Notes under the pieces: generated by a model
Told to the model about the DNA's origin: nothing
What the model saw: the letters and a program-made list of their open reading frames with translations, nothing else
Database searches by the model: none
Shown: piece after piece, positions 1 to 8,443 of the stretch
Position numbering within the stretch: position 1 is the stretch's first letter
How the letters are laid out: each line of letters begins with the position of its first letter
DNA from: Methanobacterium sp.
GTDB lineage: Archaea > Methanobacteriota > Methanobacteria > Methanobacteriales > Methanobacteriaceae
DNA length: 31,176 bases
Assembly: GCA_021372715.1 (NCBI GenBank)
Contig: JAJFTX010000029.1
Location: forward strand, 1-31,176
Direction of reading: 5' to 3'
Made by a program: the position numbers and the translations under genes

Positions 1-4
1 TTAT

Positions 5-78
<74 letters not shown>

Positions 79-135
79 CTTAAGTTCCCATCCAAAATTA
101 ATCAAGAATTTTGGTGGAAGAAAAATATTTCATAA

Positions 136-211
<76 letters not shown>

Positions 212-263
212 CTATTAATATTCTATAACCACCGCAAAATAAGATATAGTACTTTAAGATACT

Positions 264-347
<84 letters not shown>

Positions 348-360
348 TCCCTATCAACAA

Positions 361-433
<73 letters not shown>

Positions 434-470
434 TTATTTTTACTAAAACTTTTTTTTTGTAATTGGTCTA
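434..470 (+). terminator. Oligo-T terminator after the tRNA cluster
   Basis: Just past tRNA-His, the plus strand has a T-run near 437-441 and a nine-base T-run at 450-458 in an AT-rich stretch without a GC hairpin. Archaeal RNA polymerase terminates on such T-tracts. The rest of the gap up to the next gene (about 470-588) is AT-rich, with nothing else I recognise apart from the GAGGT ribosome binding site at its end. Confidence 0.55.
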
Positions 471-588
471 TCCAATTGATTATGCTTAACTATTATTTTT
501 ATTAAAAATTAGATCTTCATTTAGAAAATTATTAATAAAAGAAAGAAAAGATAGTTTAATGAATTTTATATTAATTTAGAGGTATACC

Positions 589-894
589 ATGATAAGAATG
601 GAAAAATCCTGTGGATCGCCTAAATGTGATGTGGTTAAGAAGGGTAAGAAGATAGGACATATGGATGGACTTAATGTCATTCAATGGTTTTTAAAGAATA
701 GATATCGCTACACCGGCACATTTTCTAGATTCATAACTAAAAATCCTGATGATAGCCATTCTGGTATTAAAATAGACATAATCATACCAGAAAAACACCT
801 GATCATCAAAGATGCCTGCATAGACTGGATGAAAAGCCCCCAAAACAATGGTACATTCAACGCGAAAAGCATAGAAAGCTATGAAAACTATTAA
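589..894 (+). CDS. Hypothetical protein, 101 aa
   Basis: I do not recognise this protein. The ATG is preceded by GAGGT about six bases upstream, which supports the start and real translation. It is basic and polar at the N-terminus, with Cys6 and Cys11 close together (CGSPKC), then a more ordinary globular-looking middle (residues 25-80). No signal peptide or membrane helix is visible. It ends 25 bases before the Holliday junction resolvase gene on the same strand, so co-transcription is possible. The cysteine pair is too sparse to call a metal site. Confidence 0.6.
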   Translation: MIRMEKSCGSPKCDVVKKGKKIGHMDGLNVIQWFLKNRYRYTGTFSRFITKNPDDSHSGIKIDIIIPEKHLIIKDACIDWMKSPQNNGTFNAKSIESYENY

Positions 895-919
895 ATAATT
901 TTTAGGACATCATACCAAC

Positions 920-1336
920 ATGAGCAAAAAAGGTTCCCGAGAAGAGCGTGAACTGGTAAACATGCTATGGGAAGCAGATTGTGCAGCAATGAGAGCACCC
1001 GCTTCCGGCGGTGCCACTAAAAATCCACTCCCCGATGTTATCGCAGGTAATGGTAAGATTTATCTGGCTATAGAAGTTAAATCAACCTCTTCTGAGAGAA
1101 TATACATTGATTCAGCTAAGATAAATGCTCTTTTAGAATTTTCCCAGATATTTGGAGCCCAACCTTATGTAGGGGCCAAATTTAAAAGGGAGAAATGGCG
1201 ATTCGTAAGTATCAAAAACCTTTACAGAACTAAAAAGGAAAATTACCGGTTGGATAAGCAACTGGCATTCGAAAAGGGTATCGAACTTGATGAACTTATC
1301 GGGAAAGATAAACAGGTTAAATTTTCTGGAAAATAA
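920..1336 (+). CDS. hjc: Archaeal Holliday junction resolvase Hjc
   Basis: Hjc is a dimeric structure-selective endonuclease that cuts four-way DNA junctions during recombination and fork repair. The 138-residue length is typical. Residues 5-13 (GSREERELV) carry the catalytic Glu9. The [15 protein letters not shown] block contributes Asp39, and IEVKSTS contributes Glu52 and Lys54, so the E-D-E-x-K nuclease set of the archaeal Hjc fold is complete. There is no good ribosome binding site at normal distance. A TATA-like TTAAATAATT at 891-900, about 25 bases before the ATG, makes a leaderless mRNA plausible. The family assignment is secure; the promoter is inference. Confidence 0.94.
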   Translation: MSKKGSREERELVNMLWEADCAAMRAPASGGATKNPLPDVIAGNGKIYLAIEVKSTSSERIYIDSAKINALLEFSQIFGAQPYVGAKFKREKWRFVSIKNLYRTKKENYRLDKQLAFEKGIELDELIGKDKQVKFSGK

Positions 1337-1477
1337 ATAAAAATCAAGTTGCTAATTCTTATCAACTATAAATCTTATTTTCAGAAATCGTTGTCGTATA
1401 GATTCTTATAGAGACTAATTCAGTATCAATTATCGATCTTATTTTTCTAATACAAATTATCGATTATAGTCTTATTT
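1337..1477. other. Convergent gap with imperfect short repeats
   Basis: This is the AT-rich spacer between the convergent hjc and pyrK genes. Three imperfect copies of a TCTTATTTT-type unit lie near 1373-1381, 1438-1446 and, running into the pyrK end, 1471-1479. The string AATTATCGAT occurs twice, near 1427 and 1456. The T-tracts could terminate hjc transcription. No RNA gene is evident. Confidence 0.4.
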
Positions 1478-2272
1478 TTAGAAATCTTGTTTTCTACCTG
1501 CAGAATCACGACGATAATTTCCGAACTCTGTGATTAATCTTAACTCATCTCCCCAGAACACAGGACCTTCCTTACAAACTCTCCAACCAACATCATCCAC
1601 ACAGCACTGACCACAAAGGCCGATACCACATTTCATGTATCTTTCCAGTGAAAATTGAGCAGGTACTCCGTATTCATCTGATAACTGAGCCAATTTTTTC
1701 ATCATCACTTCCGGACCACAGCTGATCAACATATCATAATCATGTTTTTTAAGGAGTTCCTGGGCCAGTTCCGTTCCAAACCCGCAGAAACCATGGGTAC
1801 CATCATCCGTACAAGAATGATAATTGGTCTCTGCTTTATTTAACCTATCCATAAATATAAGTTCATCCTTTGTAGTGGCTGCACTGACCAAATCCACTTC
1901 TAAACCTCTTCTAGAAGCTTCATCAGCAAATGCTGCGACAGGAGCCATTCCAATACCCCCTCCAACTGCTAGAATCTTTGAACCTGCGATTACAAACCCC
2001 CTTCCATAGGGCCCTCTGATGCCCATTTGATCTCCCTCTTCCATCTGATGAACCGATTCAGTGAATTTTCCCACTTTTCTAATGGAAAATCCTATTTCAT
2101 CATTTATCGGGTCAATTAGGGATATTGACATGGGTTTTTCATCTTTGAAATTCCAGAGCATCATGAATTGACCTGGTATCTCATCATTAACCTCCCAATC
2201 AAAAATGAATGTCTTAATGGTCTTTGTTTCTCGTATTATCTGTTTAATTTCTACAATTTTTGGAATATGCAT
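1478..2272 (-). CDS. pyrK: Dihydroorotate dehydrogenase electron transfer subunit PyrK
   Basis: PyrK passes electrons from the PyrD FMN through a 2Fe-2S cluster and FAD to NAD in pyrimidine synthesis. The 264 residues follow the ferredoxin-reductase-like plan. The FAD-binding domain contains KPMSISL (about 46-52) and RGPYGRGF (86-93). The nucleotide-binding domain contains the glycine-rich GGGIGMAP (104-111) and ends near ISCGPEVM. The 2Fe-2S motif is Cys215-x4-Cys220-x2-Cys223-x9-Cys233 within MKCGIGLCGQC. It lies 75 bases downstream of pyrD on the same strand, as expected for the two-subunit class 1B enzyme. The start has AAGGG about nine bases upstream. Confidence 0.95.
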   Translation of the reverse strand: MHIPKIVEIKQIIRETKTIKTFIFDWEVNDEIPGQFMMLWNFKDEKPMSISLIDPINDEIGFSIRKVGKFTESVHQMEEGDQMGIRGPYGRGFVIAGSKILAVGGGIGMAPVAAFADEASRRGLEVDLVSAATTKDELIFMDRLNKAETNYHSCTDDGTHGFCGFGTELAQELLKKHDYDMLISCGPEVMMKKLAQLSDEYGVPAQFSLERYMKCGIGLCGQCCVDDVGWRVCKEGPVFWGDELRLITEFGNYRRDSAGRKQDF

Positions 2273-2347
2273 ATTAAACTGCCCTTCAGTAGATGAATAT
2301 TAGTTTTTTCTAATTTTTAATATTTGTTTTTAAATGGGTTATTTTTA

Positions 2348-3247
2348 TCAATGAGCCCTGCCTACCATTTCTGATACACTTTTAATTCCTTTCCTACCCA
2401 TATATCTCTCAAGTCCCTCGCAAATTTTCCGAAAAACATCAATTCCTTCGTAATAAACAGCTGTACCAATCTGAATACAGCTAGCACCGGCAAATAGGAA
2501 TTCAACCGCATCTTTATAATCAGTGATCCCCCCCACACCCATTATAGGAACATTAACAGCCTCATAAACTTCATAAACACATCTTAAAGCTATTGGCTTT
2601 ATTGCTGGTCCGGATAATCCTCCAAATTTATTATGAAGTATGGGTTGGGCTGTCTCCACGTCAATACGCATGCCGGGGCCTACAGAGTTTATAAGAGTTA
2701 TGGCGTCACATCCTGCATTTTGACAGTTTAGAGCGATTTCCACTATATCTGTTACATTAGGAGTTAATTTTACTATAACTGGGTTTTTAGTTACTTTTTT
2801 AACCGTTTTAATCACTTGTGCTGTTAGTTGAGGATCCTGCCCTACAGAGGCACCGCATCCACCCGATGCATGAGGACATGATACATTGAGTTCAATCATA
2901 TCCACCATTCCATCAATCTGGGCAGCTATATCCTGAAACTCTTGGGGATCAGCACCATAAATAGACGCCACCGCAGGGACCTGTCTATCCAATCTTTCAA
3001 GTTCCCCTTTGAAGGATTCCACCCCCGGATTGGATAATCCAATGGCATTTATGAAACCTCCTGTGACTTCTACAGTTGTTGGATTAGGATAACCAGGATT
3101 AGCTTCCATACCAAAGGATTTAGTCACTATAGCTCCAGCACCGCTTCTAGCCACCCAGTTAAGGGATGCTGCAGTGGATCCCATAATGCCTGCTGCCAAG
3201 ATGGTGGGATTTTTCATTTTTATATTGCAGAATTCGACTTCAAGCAT
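2348..3247 (-). CDS. pyrD: Dihydroorotate dehydrogenase catalytic subunit (class 1B)
   Basis: This subunit oxidises dihydroorotate to orotate on an FMN TIM barrel. The 299-residue protein shows the class 1 signature NVSCP (121-125) with catalytic Cys124 in place of the serine used by quinone-linked enzymes. It also has IVKLTPNVTDI, NSVGPGM, GGLSGPAIKPIALR and the FMN phosphate loop GVGGI. Together with PyrK it forms the NAD-linked heterotetramer. The start ATG is only 53 bases from the divergent nop5 start. There is no strong ribosome binding site (TTGGTAGT lies directly before ATG), and a TATA-like box about 24 bases upstream suggests a very short or absent leader. Confidence 0.96.
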   Translation of the reverse strand: MLEVEFCNIKMKNPTILAAGIMGSTAASLNWVARSGAGAIVTKSFGMEANPGYPNPTTVEVTGGFINAIGLSNPGVESFKGELERLDRQVPAVASIYGADPQEFQDIAAQIDGMVDMIELNVSCPHASGGCGASVGQDPQLTAQVIKTVKKVTKNPVIVKLTPNVTDIVEIALNCQNAGCDAITLINSVGPGMRIDVETAQPILHNKFGGLSGPAIKPIALRCVYEVYEAVNVPIMGVGGITDYKDAVEFLFAGASCIQIGTAVYYEGIDVFRKICEGLERYMGRKGIKSVSEMVGRAH

Positions 3248-3299
3248 ACTACCAATATCCAGAAAGTTATAAATCTGTCATCATTATACATTTATCTCT
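3248..3299. promoter_or_regulatory. Compact divergent promoter, pyrD / nop5
   Basis: Only 52 bases separate two divergent starts. One box, TTATAAAT at about 3267-3274, sits about 29 bases before the nop5 ATG (plus) and about 24 bases before the pyrD ATG (minus). As ATTTATAA it also works as a TATA box in the minus direction. Archaeal transcription starts about 25-27 bases from the TATA centre, so both mRNAs would be leaderless or nearly so. A second minus-strand candidate, TGTATAATGA near 3280-3290, could give pyrD a leader of about 12 bases. Confidence 0.5.
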
Positions 3300-4505
3300 A
3301 TGAAGTGTTATCTTACCTGGTGTTTTGCCGGTTATATAGCCCTTGATGAAAATTGTATTCTCTTAGATTATGAACTTTTCCCAAGGAGCAGAATTACAGA
3401 AAGATTAATAGAGAATGTAAAGGGTGATTTAAGTAAAGAAGAGAAATCACTGCTTAAAAGAATGGTTAAAAATTATGATGATATTAGTTTAGAAACTAAT
3501 ATTCCACCAGCAGCCTATAAAAACCTGAGAAATAGTGAAAAATTTATTTTTGAAACTCCTAATAAAGCAGGAGAGTATTTAAGAAATAATCTTGCATATA
3601 TCCTAAAGAAAACAGGTTTTATCGAAACTGAAGAAGAAATGAATCATTATATTGGGAAATATTCCCAGGAAATGACCAGAAAGGGTTTACAGGAGGCATC
3701 TGAAGCGGAGGATCTTCTGCTAATACAATCCATAAATGCACTAGATGAGTTAGATGAAACAACCAGCAAGTTAGCTGAAAGACTGAGAGAATGGTACTCT
3801 ATACACTTCCCTGAACTTGACAAAATAAAAAATCATGATCTTTATGTTAAATTAATAGCTGCTAATGGCAATAGAGACTCCATAATTAATTCCGGACTTT
3901 TGGAAGATGAACTGAAAATAGAAAGAAGTATGGGTGCTGAAATTGAGGATTCTGATATTTCCATGCTCACCACCTATGCATCTTCATTGAAATCCTTACA
4001 ACAGACCAAAAAATCACTTTCTAAATATATTGATAATAAAATGGAGGATTTAGCACCGAATCTGCAGGATCTGGTGGGAGCATCATTGGGTGCTAAATTG
4101 ATAGCCCATGTTGGCGGGATAAAAAGACTGGCACTTCTTTCATCTGGAACTATTCAGATTTTAGGGGCTGAAAAGGCTCTTTTCAGGCATCTGAAAACCG
4201 GTGAAAGACCACCTAAACATGGATTGATATACCAACATCCAGAAGTCAGAGGAGCCAAATGGTGGTATAGGGGAAAAGTGGCCCGTGCCCTTGCTTCTAA
4301 AATTTCCCTAGCCGTGCGAAAGGATGTATTCTCCGGTTATTTCGATCCTCAGATAAAGGAATCATTTTATATCAAGTTAGAAGAGATAAAAAAGGCAAAT
4401 CCTTTTCCAAAAAAACCCACTAAAAGTGCTAAGCCGGATAAGAAGAAAAGAAAAAAGAAAAAGAAAAAAGATAAGTACAAAAAAAAGTTTGATCTTTACT
4501 ACTAG
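3300..4505 (+). CDS. nop5: NOP5/NOP56 core protein of C/D-box sRNPs
   Basis: NOP5 is the scaffold that binds L7Ae-C/D sRNA and brings fibrillarin to RNA for 2'-O-methylation. The 401-residue protein has a variable N-terminal domain, a coiled-coil middle, and the diagnostic Nop domain in its last third (GASLGAKLIAHVGG, then the GTIQILGAEKALFRHL and HPEVRGAKWWYRGKVARAL regions). It ends in a lysine-rich tail, as in archaeal homologues. There is no ribosome binding site before the ATG, consistent with leaderless initiation from the TATA box at about 3267. Its partner gene flpA lies about 1.6 kb downstream and not immediately adjacent. Confidence 0.95.
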   Translation: MKCYLTWCFAGYIALDENCILLDYELFPRSRITERLIENVKGDLSKEEKSLLKRMVKNYDDISLETNIPPAAYKNLRNSEKFIFETPNKAGEYLRNNLAYILKKTGFIETEEEMNHYIGKYSQEMTRKGLQEASEAEDLLLIQSINALDELDETTSKLAERLREWYSIHFPELDKIKNHDLYVKLIAANGNRDSIINSGLLEDELKIERSMGAEIEDSDISMLTTYASSLKSLQQTKKSLSKYIDNKMEDLAPNLQDLVGASLGAKLIAHVGGIKRLALLSSGTIQILGAEKALFRHLKTGERPPKHGLIYQHPEVRGAKWWYRGKVARALASKISLAVRKDVFSGYFDPQIKESFYIKLEEIKKANPFPKKPTKSAKPDKKKRKKKKKKDKYKKKFDLYY

Positions 4506-4560
4506 ATGCATATGTTAAATAAATCAATATTAACGGATATGATTAGAAATAGGTGAAAAA

Positions 4561-4842
4561 ATGGATGATTTAGTTGCCATAGTTTCAATAATATCCAGCG
4601 TTTCTTCAATTATACTGGCCATCTTTGCCATATGGTTTTCCAGAAGGGTGGAAGAACGACTGAAGAAAAATTTTCTACGCCTGAAGAATGTCATGGACAG
4701 CAACCATGATCGAACTAGGGAGGTTCTTAAAAATATAGATCTGGAAGCAGAAAATATCAAACAAACCGTCAACAAATCACAGGATGAACTCCATCAAACT
4801 TTAGAAGAGATCATAGAGCAATGTAATATTTCTAAAAAATAG
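4561..4842 (+). CDS. Small membrane-anchored coiled-coil protein, 93 aa
   Basis: I do not recognise a named family. The start has AGGTGA with about five bases of spacing, which is good. Residues 3-27 form one hydrophobic helix (VAIVSIISSVSSIILAIFAI), which should act as a membrane anchor. Residues 28-90 are charged and heptad-like, predicting a cytoplasmic coiled coil. It starts 55 bases after nop5 on the same strand and may share its transcript. The overlapping minus-strand frame of 81 codons is a shadow. Its function is unknown. Confidence 0.7.
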   Translation: MDDLVAIVSIISSVSSIILAIFAIWFSRRVEERLKKNFLRLKNVMDSNHDRTREVLKNIDLEAENIKQTVNKSQDELHQTLEEIIEQCNISKK

Positions 4843-5091
4843 AGAAAAACAAGAATTTAATTCAGAATTTATATTTCCTCTTATCGTATTCTTATTAATA
4901 ATTCTATTTTATATTGGGGATAAGAAATGTAGTAGTCTATATCGCGTTGATAGTTTTTAGTGGGGAATATTATATTCCAGAAATTCATTCAAACTACCTC
5001 CATAAGCTGCTGATTAAAGTTAACCCCTAACGTTATTAACTACTAAGAATCATATTTTGTTCATCATAATTTTAAAAGCTAGGTCGATTGA
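4843..5091 (+). other. Gene-free spacer, 249 bases
   Basis: This AT-rich spacer lies before the CPBP gene. I looked for C/D-box guide RNA signatures because of the nop5/flpA context and found no ordered C-D'-C'-D set. TATA-like TTTTAAAAG near 5070 and CATATTTTG near 5051 could drive the next gene. Nothing else is supported. Confidence 0.4.
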
Positions 5092-5964
5092 ATGGTTAAT
5101 GAAGCTGTATTTGAATCTATTAAAGTTAGATATTTATTATTATGGTTAATTGGATTTTTCATTATTATGGGAATCATCTTCGTTTTAACCACTGATTATA
5201 TATCTGATGCGGAGTGGGATGTGGCCACTGGATTTCTCTTCTACATAATAATTTCCCTATGGATTATTTGGAATTTTAAACGGGTCCATATCAATTATCA
5301 AAAATTCATAGGATATTTTCCCTTTGATTACAACTGGTTATTTCTGTTCATCATTATTTTTGCGGTTATTATTTTATCTCTGGGTCTGGGAGAATTGAGT
5401 AGATACATCATATCCCAAATAAATCCTAATCTACTAAATCACCTTCCATCTACCAGTTTTTTCTATACCTCCCGTGATACACCCCTTGCCCCCTTTCTTA
5501 ATTTCATGGATTTCATCATCGCCGTGATCATGGCCCCCATAGTAGAGGAATTTCTCTTCAGAGGGGTTATACTACACCGTTTTACCGTTAAATGGGGTAT
5601 TAAATGGGGTGTACTGGTATCTTCCATTATATTCGGATTTCTGCATAGTGATATTATCGGAGCCTTCATTTTTGCCCTGGTTATGTGTATTTTATATATT
5701 AAAACCGCCTGCATACTGGTACCAATACTAGCCCATATGATCAACAACCTCTTAGCTTATGGAACTCAAATATTAAGCACTTTAGGCCCTCAAAGCACAA
5801 TCGCCAGTCATAATTTAGTGGTGGCTGCCGTATTGTTATTCATTTCCGTAGTTATAATCCTATATTTCCTCTATCGCAACTGGCCCCAAAGATATTGGAG
5901 ACCACCGTACTTCCAGGAAGTTTATGATGGAATACCAGAAAATCTTTATTATGATGAAGACTGA
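5092..5964 (+). CDS. CPBP family intramembrane metalloprotease
   Basis: This is a polytopic membrane protein of the CPBP (CAAX prenyl protease 2-like, Rce1/ABI) family. All three active-site motifs are present: EE-x3-R at 152-157 (EEFLFR), F-x3-H at 181-185 (FGFLH), and H-x3-N at 215-219 (HMINN). Hydrophobic segments lie at about 13-33, 47-62, 82-100, 140-152, 172-185, 190-205 and 235-260. The start ATG follows AGGT at about eight bases. Members act as proteases or as membrane-embedded regulators, and the substrate here cannot be inferred. Its position between nop5 and flpA looks like an insertion into an otherwise adjacent pair. Confidence 0.88.
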   Translation: MVNEAVFESIKVRYLLLWLIGFFIIMGIIFVLTTDYISDAEWDVATGFLFYIIISLWIIWNFKRVHINYQKFIGYFPFDYNWLFLFIIIFAVIILSLGLGELSRYIISQINPNLLNHLPSTSFFYTSRDTPLAPFLNFMDFIIAVIMAPIVEEFLFRGVILHRFTVKWGIKWGVLVSSIIFGFLHSDIIGAFIFALVMCILYIKTACILVPILAHMINNLLAYGTQILSTLGPQSTIASHNLVVAAVLLFISVVIILYFLYRNWPQRYWRPPYFQEVYDGIPENLYYDED

Positions 5965-6028
5965 AATCACGACAAAAATAGATTATTTCCCTTTTTATGT
6001 GAAATCATAATTTGAATGATGAAAAAAA

Positions 6029-6068
6029 TATTTAAATGAATGAGAAATATAATAAGAGTTGAGAGGAG
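6029..6068 (+). promoter_or_regulatory. flpA promoter and ribosome binding site
   Basis: TATTTAAAT at 6029-6037 is a good archaeal TATA box, predicting a start near 6058-6062. The purine block GAGAGGAG at 6061-6068 lies five bases before ATG 6074. The ribosome binding site decides the start over an in-frame TTG at 6059. flpA therefore seems to have its own promoter and need not depend on nop5 transcription. Confidence 0.6.
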
Positions 6069-6073
6069 AACAT

Positions 6074-6751
6074 ATGGAACAAGAACCGCAACTATGGAAT
6101 AATTTCACTGGCGTATATCATATAGATAATCATCTGGCCACCAACAATATTATTCCCGGCCAAAAAGTTTACGGAGAGCAGATAAAAGAATACCAAGGTA
6201 TGGAATATCGTATATGGAATCCTCGCCGCTCTAAACTGGCGGCCGCCATCTTAAATGGTTTGAAAACATTTCCATTCAATGAAAACTCTAAAGTATTATA
6301 TTTAGGAGCTTCAACAGGCACCACACCATCCCATATTTCAGATATCGTGAAAAAGGGCCTAATTTACTGTGTTGAATTTTCACCCCGTATGATGCGAAAA
6401 CTAGTGGATTTATCCCAGATACGCAGTAATCTCATTCCCATCCTGGAGGACGCTACCAAACCATTTAATTACCTGCATCTGGTGGAAAAAGTGGATATAC
6501 TCTACGCAGACGTTGCCCAACCCCAACAATCAAAAATATTCATGGAAAACATGCGCCTATTTTTAAAAGAAGAAGGAAAAGGCATCCTGATGTTAAAAGC
6601 CAGGAGCATCGACGTGACCAGGAATCCCGACGAGATCTTCCAGGAAGAAGAATCCAGATTAAAAACTGCTGGATTACGGATTCTGCAGAAAATTGATCTC
6701 AAACCCTATGAAAAAGACCATATGGCCTTTGTTTGCGAGTTTGGGTTTTAA
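6074..6751 (+). CDS. flpA: Fibrillarin-like rRNA/tRNA 2'-O-methyltransferase FlpA
   Basis: FlpA is the S-adenosylmethionine-dependent methyltransferase of archaeal C/D-box sRNPs. The 225-residue length fits. The N-terminal small domain (to about 55) contains YRIWNPRRSKLAAAI, the classic fibrillarin junction. AdoMet motif I is VLYLGASTGTTPSH, followed by VYCVEFS-type acidic loop residues (CVEFSPR), ILEDATKP, the DILYADVAQPQQ segment and LMLKARSID with the catalytic lysine region. The K-D-K-H-type catalytic set is represented by KARSID and KDHMAF. It acts with NOP5, whose gene is upstream across two intervening genes. It ends 10 bases from convergent coaBC. Confidence 0.95.
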   Translation: MEQEPQLWNNFTGVYHIDNHLATNNIIPGQKVYGEQIKEYQGMEYRIWNPRRSKLAAAILNGLKTFPFNENSKVLYLGASTGTTPSHISDIVKKGLIYCVEFSPRMMRKLVDLSQIRSNLIPILEDATKPFNYLHLVEKVDILYADVAQPQQSKIFMENMRLFLKEEGKGILMLKARSIDVTRNPDEIFQEEESRLKTAGLRILQKIDLKPYEKDHMAFVCEFGF

Positions 6752-6761
6752 AAAAATAATT

Positions 6762-7913
6762 TTATTTAAATAATTCAGCCACCCTATCCAGTATCTTAAT
6801 GGCGACATCTCCCTTAGAAGTTAAAAGAACACGTACCACTGCTTCATCGATTAAAAAAACTTCATTATCATCAGAACCAAAACCCCCACCTTCTATGAAG
6901 ACATCATTAGCTACCATAAGGTCAGCGTCTGATTCTTCCATGGTTTTTCTGGCTGATTTTATTAATTCTTCTTCTGATACATTGTATTTAGCCTTAAAAC
7001 CCACCAGAAATATATCTGGATTGATCATTTTAACTTCCTTTATTATTTTAGGGGCTGGTTTGAGTTTCAGATCCAGTTCTGCAGAAGATGAGATTTTGGT
7101 AATTCCCTCTTCTTTTTGTGGTATGAAATCAGAAACTGCGGCTGCAGAGATGAAAACATCATGGTAAGGTACCTGTTTTCTGACAGCGTTCTGCATATCT
7201 GTGACACTTTCAACATTAACCACATTAAAAATAGGGGGAATATCTACATCCATACGTCCGCAGATTAAAGTTACATCAGCTCCCCTGATGAAAGCATCCT
7301 TGGCTATTTCCACGCCGGTTTTACCAGAACTTAAATTGGTTATTCCTCTAACCTCATCAATCTTTTCAAAAGTCGCCCCGGCGCTTATTAATACTTTTTT
7401 ATCCTTCATATCGCATTTGGATGTTTCTCTTAAAACATGTAATACAATATCGTTTATATCGGGAAATTTAGCTTTATTTTCCTCAATTTTTGGTTTTATA
7501 AAGGATATACTTTGTTCTTTTAGTTTTTCAATATTTTCCCTTACAGCAAAATACATAGAATGATGCATAGAAGGGATAAAAATAATAGGGGTTTGATAAC
7601 CATAAGCTGTGACTAATAACGTGCTGATTGGATTATCCGCAATTTTATAGGCCAATTTACTTATCACATTGGCCGTGGCCGGTGCCACCAGTATCAGATC
7701 TACCTGAGCATACTTAACGTGTTCAATTTTTCCAGTGAGACCTAACACTACTTCCTGTCCAGTAGCAAATTCCATGGCATGGGGGTGAATTATTTCACAA
7801 GCACCATCACTCATGAAACACTTCACGTTTATATCATGCCTTTTAAGTTCCCTTGCCAGTTTAACTGCTTCTATTGCAGCTACACTACCGGTTACACAAA
7901 GCACAACATCCAT
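6762..7913 (-). CDS. coaBC: Bifunctional phosphopantothenoylcysteine decarboxylase / phosphopantothenate-cysteine ligase
   Basis: CoaBC catalyses two coenzyme A steps: ligation of cysteine to 4'-phosphopantothenate (archaeal and bacterial enzymes use CTP) and decarboxylation to phosphopantetheine. The N-terminal HFCD flavoprotein domain (1 to about 170) shows TGSVAAIEA, catalytic His65 in EHVKYA, APATANVISKLAYKIADN (77-93) and PSMHHSMY. The C-terminal CoaB domain (about 178-383) shows ISAGATFEKIDEVRGITNLSSGKTG reduced to its key pieces GAT, DEVR and SSGK, then ISAAAVSDF and VGFKAKY. The 383-residue length is normal for the fusion. There is no clear ribosome binding site, and it lies 29 bases after the KH gene, so read-through transcription is likely. 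Confidence 0.95.
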   Translation of the reverse strand: MDVVLCVTGSVAAIEAVKLARELKRHDINVKCFMSDGACEIIHPHAMEFATGQEVVLGLTGKIEHVKYAQVDLILVAPATANVISKLAYKIADNPISTLLVTAYGYQTPIIFIPSMHHSMYFAVRENIEKLKEQSISFIKPKIEENKAKFPDINDIVLHVLRETSKCDMKDKKVLISAGATFEKIDEVRGITNLSSGKTGVEIAKDAFIRGADVTLICGRMDVDIPPIFNVVNVESVTDMQNAVRKQVPYHDVFISAAAVSDFIPQKEEGITKISSSAELDLKLKPAPKIIKEVKMINPDIFLVGFKAKYNVSEEELIKSARKTMEESDADLMVANDVFIEGGGFGSDDNEVFLIDEAVVRVLLTSKGDVAIKILDRVAELFK

Positions 7914-7942
7914 TATAATCAGCGGCGATTGATTTTATGTAA

Positions 7943-8443
7943 TTAGTTACTTCGATCTAAAACTACCAAAGTATTTTCGGAAGTTAATTCTTGGATTATA
8001 TTATTTAAAACATCTAATTTACCAGGGATACGTCTGGAATCTTCTTTCATAATCCTTATTTTATATTTTTGCAGACCATCCTTACCATATACTATGTTTA
8101 TACCAGAAATTCTTGCAGGAGCTAGTATATCACGAGCTACAGAGCGGAGATCCGAATTCTCACCAACCACCCTTACTTTCTTTCCTATGGTTCGTGATAT
8201 TTCTCGGACTATTTTTCCACTTTTTCCTATAAGTTTTCCCACCTGATCTTTCTCGGTAACGATGATAACCATATCTCCAATTTCAATGGTCTTTTTAAAC
8301 CCTATTTTCCCATCACCCACCTTATATAGTATTTTTGCAATGTCCAGATCCATTTGACTGATCTCACCACTCTTCAATTTATTTTCACAACCCTGGCAGA
8401 GCATTCCGCTCTTCAGACAGACATCGCATATAGGCAATACCAT
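7943..8443 (-). CDS. KH-domain RNA-binding protein with N-terminal CxxC-CxxC
   Basis: The start has a near-perfect ribosome binding site, GGAGGA, seven bases before ATG. Cys6, Cys9, Cys16 and Cys19 form a CxxC-x6-CxxC zinc-knuckle candidate. A KH domain of the NusA type follows, with the GxxG loop GKSG at 73-76 in KLIGKSGKIVREIS. A second, weaker alpha/beta region (about 95-150) may be another KH-like fold. It is an archaeal conserved protein often labelled NusA-like or KH domain protein. A role in RNA binding is likely, but the target is unknown. The neighbours are coaBC downstream and a long gap upstream. Confidence 0.85.
   Translation of the reverse strand: MVLPICDVCLKSGMLCQGCENKLKSGEISQMDLDIAKILYKVGDGKIGFKKTIEIGDMVIIVTEKDQVGKLIGKSGKIVREISRTIGKKVRVVGENSDLRSVARDILAPARISGINIVYGKDGLQKYKIRIMKEDSRRIPGKLDVLNNIIQELTSENTLVVLDRSN

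Noticed and set aside
5945..6025. Possible C/D-box sRNA upstream of flpA (TGATGA near 5953 and 6016, CTGA near 5961)
   Set aside because: The first C-like and D-like boxes are only three bases apart and lie in coding sequence, with no matching D box or guide-length spacer, so the order of a functional C/D RNA is absent.
6799..7563. Long plus-strand frames over coaBC
   Set aside because: They are antisense to strongly conserved CoaBC motifs and carry no recognisable domain.
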